The translations under genes were made by a program, and so were the position numbers. From Oribacterium sp. (lineage in GTDB: Bacteria > Bacillota_A > Clostridia > Lachnospirales > Lachnospiraceae), in the NCBI GenBank assembly GCA_004554245.1, contig SFND01000013.1:28600-92599 (forward strand): 64,000 nt of DNA. The letters are read 5' to 3'. How positions within the stretch are numbered: position 1 is the stretch's first letter; every line of letters begins with the position of its first letter. This document shows positions 32,575 to 41,166 of the stretch, one piece after another. Below the pieces are notes generated by a model. That model did not search any database, was not told the origin of the DNA, and was given only the letters and a program-made list of their open reading frames with translations.

Positions 32575-34122
32575 TTAACGGACTTTTCGCTCCATGATGT
32601 GGCCGTTCTGCTTCGCGCCGAGGCCGAGGGCGGTGGTGTCGTGCTTGACGTTCTGGCCCTGCTCGAGCTTCTCGATCTCAGACTTCTTTACGAGGTAGCC
32701 AGTGACGCGGATGACGTCGGAGTCGCTCGCGTAGAAGCTTAAGTAGCGGAGGTTCTGCCGGAAGGAGCCCTTGATGATATCGAGGACGTAGTCCGGATTC
32801 TTGTGCACGGTCATGTCGATCGGGAAGATGTCACCGGTTCCGGATGGGAAGTAGTGGTGGAAGTTCGACAGGATCATGAGCTGATCCACCAGGTTCGCCG
32901 GCTCCTCGCCGATCGGGATGCGGGTGCCCGGGGTGACGTTCACGTCGGAGGCGATGCCGACCTGCGCGTGCAGGAGGAAGTGGCCGCCGGTCGCTTCGCA
33001 GTACGGGTTGAAGTGGTGATCGTTGAAGTCCTTGATCACGTCCATGATGCGCACGCCGAGCTTCGTCGCTTCGTCATCACGGCCGAAGCGCCACTCCGGG
33101 TGGCCCTCCTTCTCCAGCAGGATGTCGACGGCGTCTGCGAGGCCGACGAGACCGAACATCGCACTGAAGAGGTCGCGGCGGATGAGACCCTCCTTCGCGA
33201 GGAAGTTGTTCTCGAAGAAGCCGGACTCCTCCACGATGAAGCGGATACGCTCATCCATGTAGCGTGCCTGGATGTCCATCACGTACGGGAGCTGGTTCTG
33301 CAGGAAGTCCTCGATGTTCTTCGCGCGCTTCGCGATGTTGCCGAGGATGAGGCGGACGAGCGTGTAGGAGCCGCCGCCGAACTTGAGACCGTTGTAGCAG
33401 GAGGCGATGACATACTCCTCGCCGAGCTCGGACTTAAACATCGCGTGGTTTCCGAAGGACGGCTTCGCGGAAGCCAACGCTGCTCTTACGCACTCGAGCG
33501 CAAAGTCATCCGGGGTCTCCGCTTCATCGTACTTCATCGTGATGTTCGGTACGGCATCCCGGGTCGCTTCGATCGCCTTCAGGATGAGACGGCCGGCCTT
33601 TGTGTCGCGTGGGCCGATGTTGCCGTGGGAGAAGGAATCGAGGATCGTGCGGTCCATGTTGACGAAGAACAGGGTGATCAGCTTCTGCGCAAGTTCCTCG
33701 TCCATATCCTGTACGAACGGGTCGAGGAGCTCATCGAGCTGTCCCACGTAGACCGGGAAATTGGTCACGGACGGGACATGACGATAGATGATTTCGAGTG
33801 CATTGATCGCCTCGAAGAGGTCCTTCGGCGGCTCGAGGTTCAGGAAGCGGGAGCCCTCCTTCATGAACTTCTCGTAATTCGGGATGATGTAGCGCGGGCG
33901 CAGCGGTGCGTGGCCCTCGCTGAGGTCGCAGATGCACTGACGGTCGATCGGCTGGTTCAGGAGCTCATCGAGTCCCTCTGGAAGGTTCAGCACCTCGAGC
34001 AGGGAATCCGCCTGATTCGCCATCGTCGCTACCTTCTGCTCATGTGTCAGGGTCGGGGACTTTACGGTCTCCAGAATCGCTTCGCGCGTCTGATTTACGC
34101 GCTCCATGGAAATATCTCTCAT
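32575..34122 (-). CDS. yjjI: Glycyl radical enzyme, YjjI family
   Basis: A 515-residue protein, the normal YjjI length and much shorter than pyruvate formate-lyase. The candidate active-site thiyl cysteine is in VIASCYNGLKFGGGSYT (near residue 250). The glycyl radical loop at the C-terminus is VIRVTGYLVKK (family RVxGY). The start MRDISMERVNQ is set by GAGGTAATCTAT upstream. The reaction is unknown. In E. coli yjjI-yjjW lies beside the deo nucleoside catabolism genes; here the pair sits inside a BMP/YufOPQ nucleoside importer cluster, which points to a substrate from nucleosides or deoxyribose. That link is inference. Confidence 0.92.
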   Translation of the reverse strand: MRDISMERVNQTREAILETVKSPTLTHEQKVATMANQADSLLEVLNLPEGLDELLNQPIDRQCICDLSEGHAPLRPRYIIPNYEKFMKEGSRFLNLEPPKDLFEAINALEIIYRHVPSVTNFPVYVGQLDELLDPFVQDMDEELAQKLITLFFVNMDRTILDSFSHGNIGPRDTKAGRLILKAIEATRDAVPNITMKYDEAETPDDFALECVRAALASAKPSFGNHAMFKSELGEEYVIASCYNGLKFGGGSYTLVRLILGNIAKRAKNIEDFLQNQLPYVMDIQARYMDERIRFIVEESGFFENNFLAKEGLIRRDLFSAMFGLVGLADAVDILLEKEGHPEWRFGRDDEATKLGVRIMDVIKDFNDHHFNPYCEATGGHFLLHAQVGIASDVNVTPGTRIPIGEEPANLVDQLMILSNFHHYFPSGTGDIFPIDMTVHKNPDYVLDIIKGSFRQNLRYLSFYASDSDVIRVTGYLVKKSEIEKLEQGQNVKHDTTALGLGAKQNGHIMERKVR

Positions 34123-34281
34123 ATAGATTACCTCGTATTCTGTATCATGCCAACGAACGATCGGAGTCGGATTCGGAGTCGGATGTGATTCTGTCATCGC
34201 CTCTCAGAAATCGATAATCGTTCGCATTTTTTCTTTATACTTATAATATAATAGATGACAATGAAATTCTATATTTTTTTA

Positions 34282-34312
34282 TAAAAAACCGGGTGGCGCG
34301 TGCCACCCGGTT
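34282..34312 (-). terminator. Terminator after the BMP lipoprotein gene
   Basis: Minus strand: ACCGGGTGGC and GCCACCCGGT pair around ACGC and are followed by TTTTTATAAAAAA. It separates bmp from yjjI. Confidence 0.93.
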
Positions 34313-34339
34313 GCGGTTTTCATATAGAACGATCGAGAC

Positions 34340-35464
34340 TTAGTCGAGCTCGTAGATGTCGCCGTACTTAGCTTCGAAATCAGCCTTGTTTGACGGAACA
34401 GTGATCTTACCGTCTACGATCTGCTGCTTCACATCCTGAACCTCAGCGAGAATAGCCGGGTCGATGTTGTCTGTGGTCGGAGCGAGATCAACACCTGCGT
34501 CTGCAAGGGTGTAGGTCTTTACGCCTGGCTCAACATTACCCTCTACGGTTGCCTTCGCTACATCGTATACAGCGTTATCTACACGCTTCATAGCGGATGT
34601 AAGGATGGTCTCCGGAGCGATGGAGGACTGATCGGAGTCAACGCCGATCGCCCAGATGCCGGCTTCCTTACAGCCATCGATGACACCGAGGCCGGTACCA
34701 CCAGCTGCGTGGAAGATCACGTCTGCGCCCTGTGCAACCATGTTGTTTGCAGCCGTCTTACCAGCAGCGGTATCTGCGAAGGAGTTTGCGTTGTTCTGGA
34801 GAACCTTGCAATCCGGGTTTGCATCGACCGCACCGGCAACGTAGCCGTAACCGAACTGGTTCATAAGGTCAGTCGCCATACCGAGAACGATACCTACGGT
34901 GTTGGTCTTGGTGGTCTTACCTGCTACATAACCTACGAGGTAGGAAGCCTGTGCCTGCTCGAACATAAGGGAAGTTACGTTAGGAACATCTGCGAGAGAA
35001 GCATCATCGACGATGGCGAACTTCATATCCGGGTTCGCTGCGCTCTCATCCTTCAGTGCATCTGCGAGTGCGTAGCCGATGCAGATGATCATGTCGTAAT
35101 CCTCATCGATATAGGTCTCGATGTTTGGCTTGTAATCAGCGTCGGTGTGGGACTCGAGGTAAGAAGCCTGGAAGCCGAGCTCGTCTGCTGCCTTGGAAAG
35201 GCCTGCCCATGCGGACTGGTTGAAGGAACCATCATTTACACCACCGACATCGGTTACGATACCGATCTTCACGTCGGAAGCGTCCTTACCGGTAGCCTCT
35301 GCGGCTGCTGTGGTCTCTGCTGCTGCGGCCTCGGTTCCTGCCTCTGCTGCAGCTGTGGTCTCTGCAGATGCTGCTGTGGTCTCTGCTGGCTTGCTGGAAC
35401 CGCATGCTGCAAGAGAAGCAACCATGGATGCGGCCATAAATGCGGCAATCATTCTCTTTTTCAT
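34340..35464 (-). CDS. BMP-family nucleoside-binding lipoprotein
   Basis: A 374-residue substrate-binding lipoprotein of the BMP/Med/PnrA family. Residues 1-21 form the lipoprotein signal (lipobox LAAC), then an Ala/Thr-rich linker to residue 60. The mature domain begins KIGIVTDVGGVNDGSFNQSAW, the purine-nucleoside binding start of this family, and has IFHAAGGTGLGVIDGCKEAG and AIGVDSDQSS. It delivers nucleosides to the YufOPQ-like importer 3 kb downstream. The start follows GGAGGAAAGTATTT. It has a strong promoter and terminator of its own, which allows much higher expression than the permease genes. Confidence 0.94.
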   Translation of the reverse strand: MKKRMIAAFMAASMVASLAACGSSKPAETTAASAETTAAAEAGTEAAAAETTAAAEATGKDASDVKIGIVTDVGGVNDGSFNQSAWAGLSKAADELGFQASYLESHTDADYKPNIETYIDEDYDMIICIGYALADALKDESAANPDMKFAIVDDASLADVPNVTSLMFEQAQASYLVGYVAGKTTKTNTVGIVLGMATDLMNQFGYGYVAGAVDANPDCKVLQNNANSFADTAAGKTAANNMVAQGADVIFHAAGGTGLGVIDGCKEAGIWAIGVDSDQSSIAPETILTSAMKRVDNAVYDVAKATVEGNVEPGVKTYTLADAGVDLAPTTDNIDPAILAEVQDVKQQIVDGKITVPSNKADFEAKYGDIYELD

Positions 35465-35536
35465 AAATACTTTCCTCCTATGTATCGGCCATGGATGGCC
35501 GAAAAACATTTCTCCCGTAATGGGAAACACAGAAAC

Positions 35537-35565
35537 ATTATAAGTGTTTTACCCGCTGTTTACAA
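35537..35565 (-). promoter_or_regulatory. Promoter of the BMP lipoprotein gene
   Basis: Minus strand TTGTAA (35560-35565), 17-bp spacer, TATAAT (35537-35542). The implied leader is about 65 nt. Confidence 0.82.
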
Positions 35566-35634
35566 GAATGAATACCTGTCATAACCGCCCATATGCCCAA
35601 ATTTCATAGAATTTTAAGGAAGTCAAGGAGCGGA

Positions 35635-35727
35635 GGAATAAGCATCCGCTTATTCCGTAGCGATATCTCACCGGGCTGTGCCCGGTGCCCGCAGGGCTGA
35701 CGCTGGCCATCCTCAGGCCAGTGTCAG
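35635..35727 (-). repeat. Four-hairpin structured element, copy 2
   Basis: Read on the minus strand it has the same order as copy 1 (20335-20427): 12-bp stem CTGACACTGGCC/GGCCAGCGTCAG with 7-nt loop and one G-T pair, GCCC/GGGC, 8-bp stem CACCGGGC/GCCCGGTG with 3-nt loop, linker ending ATCGCTAC, and 8-bp stem GGAATAAG/CTTATTCC with 6-nt loop. Stem 1 and stem 4 differ from copy 1 by paired substitutions. It follows the alpha/beta-hydrolase gene, whose TGA stop (35724-35726) is inside the first stem. Confidence 0.8.
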
Positions 35728-36482
35728 GGAGCGAAGAATTCGATGATCTTCTGGATGGCGAGGTCCATGCAGGCTGGGTTGCTGAAGGGGTGATCAGCGT
35801 TTTCGACTTCGATGAGTTCGATGACGTTGTCGTCGCTGAACTTCCGGGTGACCTCGATCGGGGCCATCTCATCCTTCGTGCCGTGGATCATGAGGATGGA
35901 TTCGGCGTAATCCATGAAGTCGCAGCTGCTGATGTCATGGGCTCGGAGATCGTCGAAGAAGTCTTCGGTGAGTTTGATCTTCCGGTCGAAGCCGCGGAGG
36001 ATCTCCTTGCCCTTCCGGAGCTTATCCCAGTCCTCCTGGGTGACGCCGGCGGCGATGGAGTCGTACATCTTAATCGCCGGGCAGCGGAAGGCGATGCGTT
36101 TAAACGGGTTGTCGCCATGCTCCGCGAGGTAGCGGAGGGTGATGTAGGCACCGAAGCTCGAGGAGTAGTTATAGACGTCCTCGGCGTGCATGGTCTCCCG
36201 CACGTAACGGGTGACGAGGTCGAGGTAGGTGCAGCACTCGTCGAGGATCAGCTTGTTGCGGGCGTCTTTTCCGTGGCATGGCCAGTCGAAGCAGACGACG
36301 CCGTAGCCGTGGTACTTCGTGGTGAGACGCTCGGCGAATTTCTCGATGGCTTTGTTATCCTTGTTGCCACCGAAGCCGTAGGTCGCGACGACGATGTGCG
36401 GGAGGTCATGAAGGTCCTTATTATAGTAGAGCTTGCAGCGAATGCTGAAGCCGGATTCGTTGATGTCGAAGTATTTTTCCAT
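35724..36482 (-). CDS. Alpha/beta hydrolase
   Basis: A 252-residue cytosolic serine hydrolase. The nucleophile elbow is NYSSSFGAYITL (near residue 107), the acid is probably in MIHGTKDEMAP (near residue 205) and the base is His in ENADHPFSNP. The oxyanion region is VVATYGFGGNKDN. It fits the group of small esterases/acyl hydrolases; the substrate cannot be told. The gene ends inside the four-hairpin element. No partner genes on the same transcript are obvious. Confidence 0.85.
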   Translation of the reverse strand: MEKYFDINESGFSIRCKLYYNKDLHDLPHIVVATYGFGGNKDNKAIEKFAERLTTKYHGYGVVCFDWPCHGKDARNKLILDECCTYLDLVTRYVRETMHAEDVYNYSSSFGAYITLRYLAEHGDNPFKRIAFRCPAIKMYDSIAAGVTQEDWDKLRKGKEILRGFDRKIKLTEDFFDDLRAHDISSCDFMDYAESILMIHGTKDEMAPIEVTRKFSDDNVIELIEVENADHPFSNPACMDLAIQKIIEFFAP

Positions 36483-36523
36483 GTTGTGCCTCGAATTTAA
36501 TTCGTGAAATGGTGTGCGGGCAA

Positions 36524-36558
36524 GGGGTCTGACCCCACTTCGTCAGGGGTCAGACCCC
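36524..36558. repeat. Paired GGGGTCTGACCCC palindromes
   Basis: GGGGTCTGACCCC and GGGGTCAGACCCC separated by ACTTCGTCA, lying between the hydrolase start and the MATE gene end. The flanks carry a direct repeat CGTGAAATGGTGTGC (at about 36503 and 36581), the second followed by AGGAAGGGGCAGACCCC, a third decayed palindrome. Confidence 0.8.
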
Positions 36559-36618
36559 GGGGTTCCGGCTGAATTCACGTCGTGAAATGGTGTGCAGGAA
36601 GGGGCAGACCCCTCTCGA

Positions 36619-37980
36619 TCAGTTCTTCCGGCTCCAGCGGCGGAAGAAGTAGATCGTTTCGAGGATGCAACAGGTGGTCCAGCCGACCGGGTAGCCGAAG
36701 CCGACGCTGGCCGGTGTGTTCGCGATGAAGCGGGTCATGAAGAAGAGGTAGGTCTGGCGGACGGCGACGAAGCTCAGCAGCATGATGATCATCGGGCCGG
36801 TGGAGTCGCCACGGCCGCGGAGGGCACCGGCGAGGACGTGGTTCACGCTGTTAAACAGGAGGAAGAACACGTTCTGGCGCAGGAACAGCGTTCCGTAGAA
36901 GATGACATCCGGGTCCGGGGTGAAGAGTCCGACGGCTGGTGGGGCGAAAACCCAGAGGAACACGGCGAGGCCGACGTTCAGCATGAGGGTCATCACCACC
37001 GACGCCACGGTGCCTTCATTGGCCCGCTTCACCTTCTGGGCGCCGATGTTCTGCGAGACGAAGGTCGTCGAAGCCATGGCCATGCTCTGGATGAAGAGCA
37101 TGATAAAGGCGTCGAGCTTATTGTAGCTCGTCCAGCCGGCCATGCAGGCCGAACCGAAGTTGTTGATGTAGGACTGGACGAAAACGTTCGAGAACGCGGT
37201 GATGACGGACTGGATACCCGCCGGGAGGCCGACCGCCAGGATCTGCCGGAGCATCTTCGGGTCGATGCGGCAGTCGCGGAGGGTCAGGCGGTAGATGTCG
37301 TTCGTGCGCAGGAGCAGAAGCAGCGTGAGTCCCGCCGAGATGAACTGCGAGATGATCGTCGCGAGCGCCACGCCGAAGATGCCGAGGTGGAACTGCAGCA
37401 CGAACAGGAGGTCGAGGCCAATGTTTATGACGGAGGTCAGTACCAGGAAGTACAGTGGGCGGCGCGTATCACCGACCGCACGTAGGATGCCGGAGCCGAT
37501 GTTGTAGATGAGGAGGCCGGCGATGCCCGCGAAGTAGGTGCGGAGGTAGGTGCTGGCGTCGGCCATGACGTCGTCCGGAGTCGCCATGAAGTTGAGCATG
37601 AACGGTACGCCGAGGATACCGATGATGGTGAAGAGCACGCAGCATACGAAGGTGGTGGCCATGGTGGTCTCGATGGAATCATGCAGTCGCTCCATGTTTT
37701 TCGCGCCGAAATAGCGGCCGATGATAACACCGGCACCGATCGAGAAGCCGTTGAAGAAGAACACCGCCATGTTGACGATCATCGTGGTCGCGCCGACCGC
37801 CGCGAGGGCCTCGGTACTGACGTAGTTGCCGACGACGATCGAGTCGACGGTGTTGTACAGCATCTGGAAGATGTTGCCGAACATCAGCGGCAGCGCGAAA
37901 AGCATGATCTCCTTCGCGATGTTGCCCGTCGTCATGTCACGGGTGGTGGTTTTCTTTTTGATAGCGGTACTCTGCTCCAT
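36619..37980 (-). CDS. MATE family efflux transporter
   Basis: A 453-residue membrane protein with about 12 helices in two similar halves. It begins MTTGNIAKEIMLFALPLMFGNIFQMLYNTVDSIVVG, the usual MATE start, and has AVGATTMIVNM in the first half and TFVSQNIGAQKVKRANEGT in the second. MATE proteins export drugs or metabolites using Na+ or H+ gradients. The start MEQSTAIKKK has GGAGAG upstream; the longer frame adds an unlikely 24-residue peptide. Substrate unknown. Two CATTGGCC cores lie inside the coding region (about 37016 and 37412). Confidence 0.93.
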   Translation of the reverse strand: MEQSTAIKKKTTTRDMTTGNIAKEIMLFALPLMFGNIFQMLYNTVDSIVVGNYVSTEALAAVGATTMIVNMAVFFFNGFSIGAGVIIGRYFGAKNMERLHDSIETTMATTFVCCVLFTIIGILGVPFMLNFMATPDDVMADASTYLRTYFAGIAGLLIYNIGSGILRAVGDTRRPLYFLVLTSVINIGLDLLFVLQFHLGIFGVALATIISQFISAGLTLLLLLRTNDIYRLTLRDCRIDPKMLRQILAVGLPAGIQSVITAFSNVFVQSYINNFGSACMAGWTSYNKLDAFIMLFIQSMAMASTTFVSQNIGAQKVKRANEGTVASVVMTLMLNVGLAVFLWVFAPPAVGLFTPDPDVIFYGTLFLRQNVFFLLFNSVNHVLAGALRGRGDSTGPMIIMLLSFVAVRQTYLFFMTRFIANTPASVGFGYPVGWTTCCILETIYFFRRWSRKN

Positions 37981-38192
37981 AAATCTCTCCAGTTCATCTA
38001 CATAAACATACAGGCCATGCTCCCGACCGTACAGGGCATCCTCTGCGATCACTGCGGGTTATCGCCTGCATGTGTCCGGGATATATATGTTCCAACATAA
38101 AAGTATGCATACCTATATCGCTATAGATATGCATACTTCCATTTACAACTTATTTACATTATAGCACGATTCGCCGGGCGTTCCATGCTTTT

Positions 38193-38702
38193 TTACAGCT
38201 CGTCCGAGAGCTTCAGCACATCGTTCTCCGACATACACTCACGAAGCGCGCGGATGCCCGCCACCGGAATCTCGTCGAAGTTCTGTTCCTCTGGGTGAAT
38301 CGCGTTCTGCTCGCCGATAGCGAACGGAAGCTCGATCACGCCGTTCAGCGGTGTCCGGATGTCGTGGCTCATATTCGACAGGAAGCGGGCCTTCATCTCA
38401 CCTTCCCGCTTCGCCGCATCCGCCTGGTAGACGAGGTCGAGCTCCCGTCGCTTCACATCACTGATGCTTCGCACCGCACAGAGCACGTGGGTGACACGTC
38501 CCGTCTCATCCCGCTTCTTCATGAGGAAGGACAGGCGATGCCAGCTGCCGTCGACCATCTTATACTCGGTGTCGAGGATGTCGTCGTGCGCCATCCGCTC
38601 CGGGATGCTCGCAAGGTCCATAAATGTCTTCACTGCCGCACAGTACTCCGGTGCCACCAGTACGTCGCATACCTTCCGAAGCCCTGCCGTCGCCGGAAGC
38701 AC
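38193..38702 (-). pseudogene. Remnant of a PAS-containing hybrid sensor histidine kinase
   Basis: The frame codes for a PAS-type segment (YKMVDGSWHRLSFLMKKRDETG, VTHVLCAVRSISDVKRREL) followed by a HisKA box, MKARFLSNMSHDIRTPLNGV. After the H-box the sequence abruptly becomes an unrelated short tail ending VLKLSDEL, so the ATPase and receiver domains are missing. The N-terminal side is also cut: the frame opens just after a stop, with no ribosome site. Family proteins are usually over 700 residues. It is read as a decayed gene with at least one large internal deletion; a functional short protein is unlikely. Confidence 0.65.
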
Positions 38703-39019
38703 AGGGTGCTGTATTCAGAGAATCAGGACTTCGTATTTTATGATGGCACCGTCGCCGGACGTGCCGGGGCGCTGTATCTGGTGGTGCCGCGCGGGAATAC
38801 GGTTCGATTCCCAGTGAACCACCGCGCGCGGCCCGGAAATTTTCATGGACGAGCCGGCCGAAATACCGCAGATTCGATACGACTGGACATGCGATGCGTT
38901 TTTCGAAAATCGTGTATAGTTTCTCTCCCGCATCCGGTTTCGAGTGAGAAATCCTCAGTATTTCGCACATCTGGACTTAAATCTGATATGATATAAATAG
39001 ATTTTACAACTGTACGTGA

Positions 39020-39156
39020 GGGTGCCATGCAGGCACCGGGAGGCTGTGCGCTTCGTGCGCGGGTCTCAACAGAAAAGGGTGCCATGCAGGCACCGGGAGG
39101 TCTTCGCTTCCGTGCGCGGACTTCCAACAGAAGAGCGTGCCATACAGGCACCGAGG
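39020..39156 (+). repeat. Three tandem repeats of about 57 bp in the leader of the 39166 lipoprotein gene
   Basis: Units start at 39020, 39077 and about 39135. Each opens with a small hairpin GGTGCC-ATGCA-GGCACC (third unit GTGCC-ATACA-GGCAC) followed by GGGAGG or GAGGAGG, so each repeats a ribosome-site-like sequence. The third copy supplies the real ribosome site, about 10 bp before the ATG. Units 1 and 2 also share the segment up to CAACAGAA. Confidence 0.8.
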
Positions 39157-39165
39157 AGGTGACGG

Positions 39166-40995
39166 ATGAGAAAGAGAGACATTGCCTTCGGGCTGGGGCT
39201 TATGATGATGGCGATCTCACTGTCGGCATGTTCAGGATCGAAGAAGAATCCGGCAGCGACGGAAGGTCCGACCGTGGTCGAGGCGACAGAAACAGCGGAT
39301 GCGACGGGGCAGAATCCGGGCGCAGATGAGGATGCTTCCCAAAAGGGGCCAGGCGCCGTGAATGATGCTTCCGGAAACGGGCAGGATGCAGCGGGCGACA
39401 CCACAGGAAAACAAGATGGTACCGGCACAGATGCGTCAGGCCAGGGCGACGCGCAGGGCGTGCAGCACATTCCGCTCACGGTGGCAGAGCGCAGTCTGAG
39501 CGCCTGCAAACCGGACAGCTATGCGACGATGGCGCAGTACGACTACTTCACGCTCGAGCTGGATGCAGAGACGGCGAAGCAGTATCCGGCGCTCCAGCGT
39601 GCCCTCGTGCAGGCGGCGAAGGACGAAACCGCCCGCGCACAGAAGTCGATCGCGGATCTCTCCACGGAGTACCAGGAGCTGACCGCTGAATGGAGCGATT
39701 ACGAGGGCCATATGAGTGAGAGCGTTAAGCCGCATGTGATGCGCGCGGATTCCAGAATCGTGAGCGTACTCTGTAGCTTCGAGGATTATCATGGCGGCGC
39801 GCACGGTTACTACTACAGTTACGGACTGAACTATGATGTGGTGAGTGGCCGGGAGCTGAAGCTCTCCGATGTGGTGTCGAAGAAGGACAAATTCATCGAG
39901 CTCGTGCGCGACAAGTTCGAAGAGAAGTACGCAAACGACTCGTATATGCTGACGAACGCGGGCGAGTACCTCGCAACCCTCGGGGATGAGGAGTATGCGA
40001 GCACGCCATGGATCATGGATTCCGAAAGCATTACCCTTTTCTTCGCGCCGTACGTCCTCGGCACCTACGCGGACGGTGCGCAGGAAGTCAGCATTTACTT
40101 TGACGAGGCACCGGAGCTTTTCGCTGCGAAGTACCTCGACACCTGCGCGGACTACGTCATCCCGCTGCTTCCGGCCCGTTCGTATGAGGCCAATGCAGGC
40201 GACGGGAAGCGTGTGGCGATCGACGTGGACTTCGACTACAACGACGAGTACGGAAGCTACGCCCGGGAGTACGTGATCGGCAACACCCGCATCCGCCCGG
40301 AGGGCTACAGCTACTCTTCGGACAGCTATATCGTGGTTGCCGGCGGAAAGCACTACCTCTATACCTTCTCGTCTGCTGAAAATGACTATTCGATGCTGGA
40401 GGTCGTGGATGTGGATACAAAGAGCCTCGATGAAAGCCGCACCGAAAATGCAGGCCTGGGTGGCGTGGACTATACCTGGGACGAGGGCGACAGCTATGAT
40501 ACGAGCTGCCTCCGTGGACCGGCATTCACCGATCCTTCCGATGTCGTGCTTTCACGTCGTCTCGAAGTCCTCGGGACGACGAACGGCTATCGATCCTGCC
40601 ATGTCGGTACCGATGGCTATCCGGCTGCGAATGACGAGCTCTACACGATTCTGACCAGCTTCGCCATCCGCGCGAAAAAGGATCTTAAGCTCGACGTCGT
40701 CGACGCGAGCGGAAAGAAGACCGGCACGAAGACCGTTCCGGCCGGTACCTACCTCTTCGATATGCGCACCGATGGCGAGAGCTTCGTGGATCTTCAGACG
40801 ATCGACGCATCGGCCCTCGGAATCAACGATGAAAGCGAGTGGAAGTACTTCCAGATCGCGGATCGGAGTACCGACCACATCAACCTCACGAAGCCGATCT
40901 ACCGCGTCCACATCGATCACTCCGACGGCTGGCCGTACCACGTGAACGGCGTCGAAGAAGACAGCCTATTCGAAGGCATCATGTACGCAGGATAA
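39166..40995 (+). CDS. Lipoprotein with RsiV/DUF3298-like domain
   Basis: A 609-residue lipoprotein. Residues 1-22 form the signal (MMMAISLSAC), residues 23-95 a low-complexity Gly/Asp/Thr linker. Residues 100-340 resemble the DUF4163/DUF3298 pair of RsiV and PdaC: YDYFTLELDAE, ADSRIVSVLCSFEDYHGGAHGYYYSYGLNYD (the GGAHG motif), KLSDVV, and the C-terminal ITLFFAPYVLGTYADGAQEVSI. The remaining 260 residues form a further unknown region. RsiV binds lysozyme and PdaC is a deacetylase, but the deacetylase domain is not seen here. It is expressed from a leader with three tandem repeats. Confidence 0.8.
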   Translation: MRKRDIAFGLGLMMMAISLSACSGSKKNPAATEGPTVVEATETADATGQNPGADEDASQKGPGAVNDASGNGQDAAGDTTGKQDGTGTDASGQGDAQGVQHIPLTVAERSLSACKPDSYATMAQYDYFTLELDAETAKQYPALQRALVQAAKDETARAQKSIADLSTEYQELTAEWSDYEGHMSESVKPHVMRADSRIVSVLCSFEDYHGGAHGYYYSYGLNYDVVSGRELKLSDVVSKKDKFIELVRDKFEEKYANDSYMLTNAGEYLATLGDEEYASTPWIMDSESITLFFAPYVLGTYADGAQEVSIYFDEAPELFAAKYLDTCADYVIPLLPARSYEANAGDGKRVAIDVDFDYNDEYGSYAREYVIGNTRIRPEGYSYSSDSYIVVAGGKHYLYTFSSAENDYSMLEVVDVDTKSLDESRTENAGLGGVDYTWDEGDSYDTSCLRGPAFTDPSDVVLSRRLEVLGTTNGYRSCHVGTDGYPAANDELYTILTSFAIRAKKDLKLDVVDASGKKTGTKTVPAGTYLFDMRTDGESFVDLQTIDASALGINDESEWKYFQIADRSTDHINLTKPIYRVHIDHSDGWPYHVNGVEEDSLFEGIMYAG

Positions 40996-41018
40996 TATAC
41001 ACACCGGATAATATATAC

Positions 41019-41055
41019 GCCGCGGACGGAGCTCTTTCTCCGGCCGCGGCGTTTT
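41019..41055 (+). terminator. Terminator after the RsiV-like lipoprotein gene
   Basis: CGCCGCGG and CCGCGGCG arms, 17-nt loop, then TTTTGATT. Confidence 0.85.
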
Positions 41056-41107
41056 GATTATTCGGAACCTGCCGATATTTCCGCTCCGTGCGCAAAGCAG
41101 ATCGCCA

Positions 41108-41136
41108 TAAAAAACAACCGGGGAGTATTCCCCGGC
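41108..41136 (-). terminator. Terminator after the diaminopentanoate dehydrogenase-like gene
   Basis: Minus strand: CCGGGG and CCCCGG around AATACT, then TTGTTTTTTATGG, about 30 nt after the stop. Confidence 0.88.
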
Positions 41137-41166
41137 TGCGCTGTTATGTAAATCCTGATTACTGCA

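Noticed and set aside
38560..38970. Longer minus-strand frame that might extend the kinase remnant upstream
   Set aside because: The frame differs from the PAS/HisKA frame, is arginine-rich without recognisable domains, and gives no PAS continuation.
39020..39156. Guanidine-II (mini-ykkC) riboswitch, because of tandem small hairpins
   Set aside because: That motif needs ACGR tetraloops in two paired hairpins; these loops are ATGCA and the units are simple tandem duplicates.
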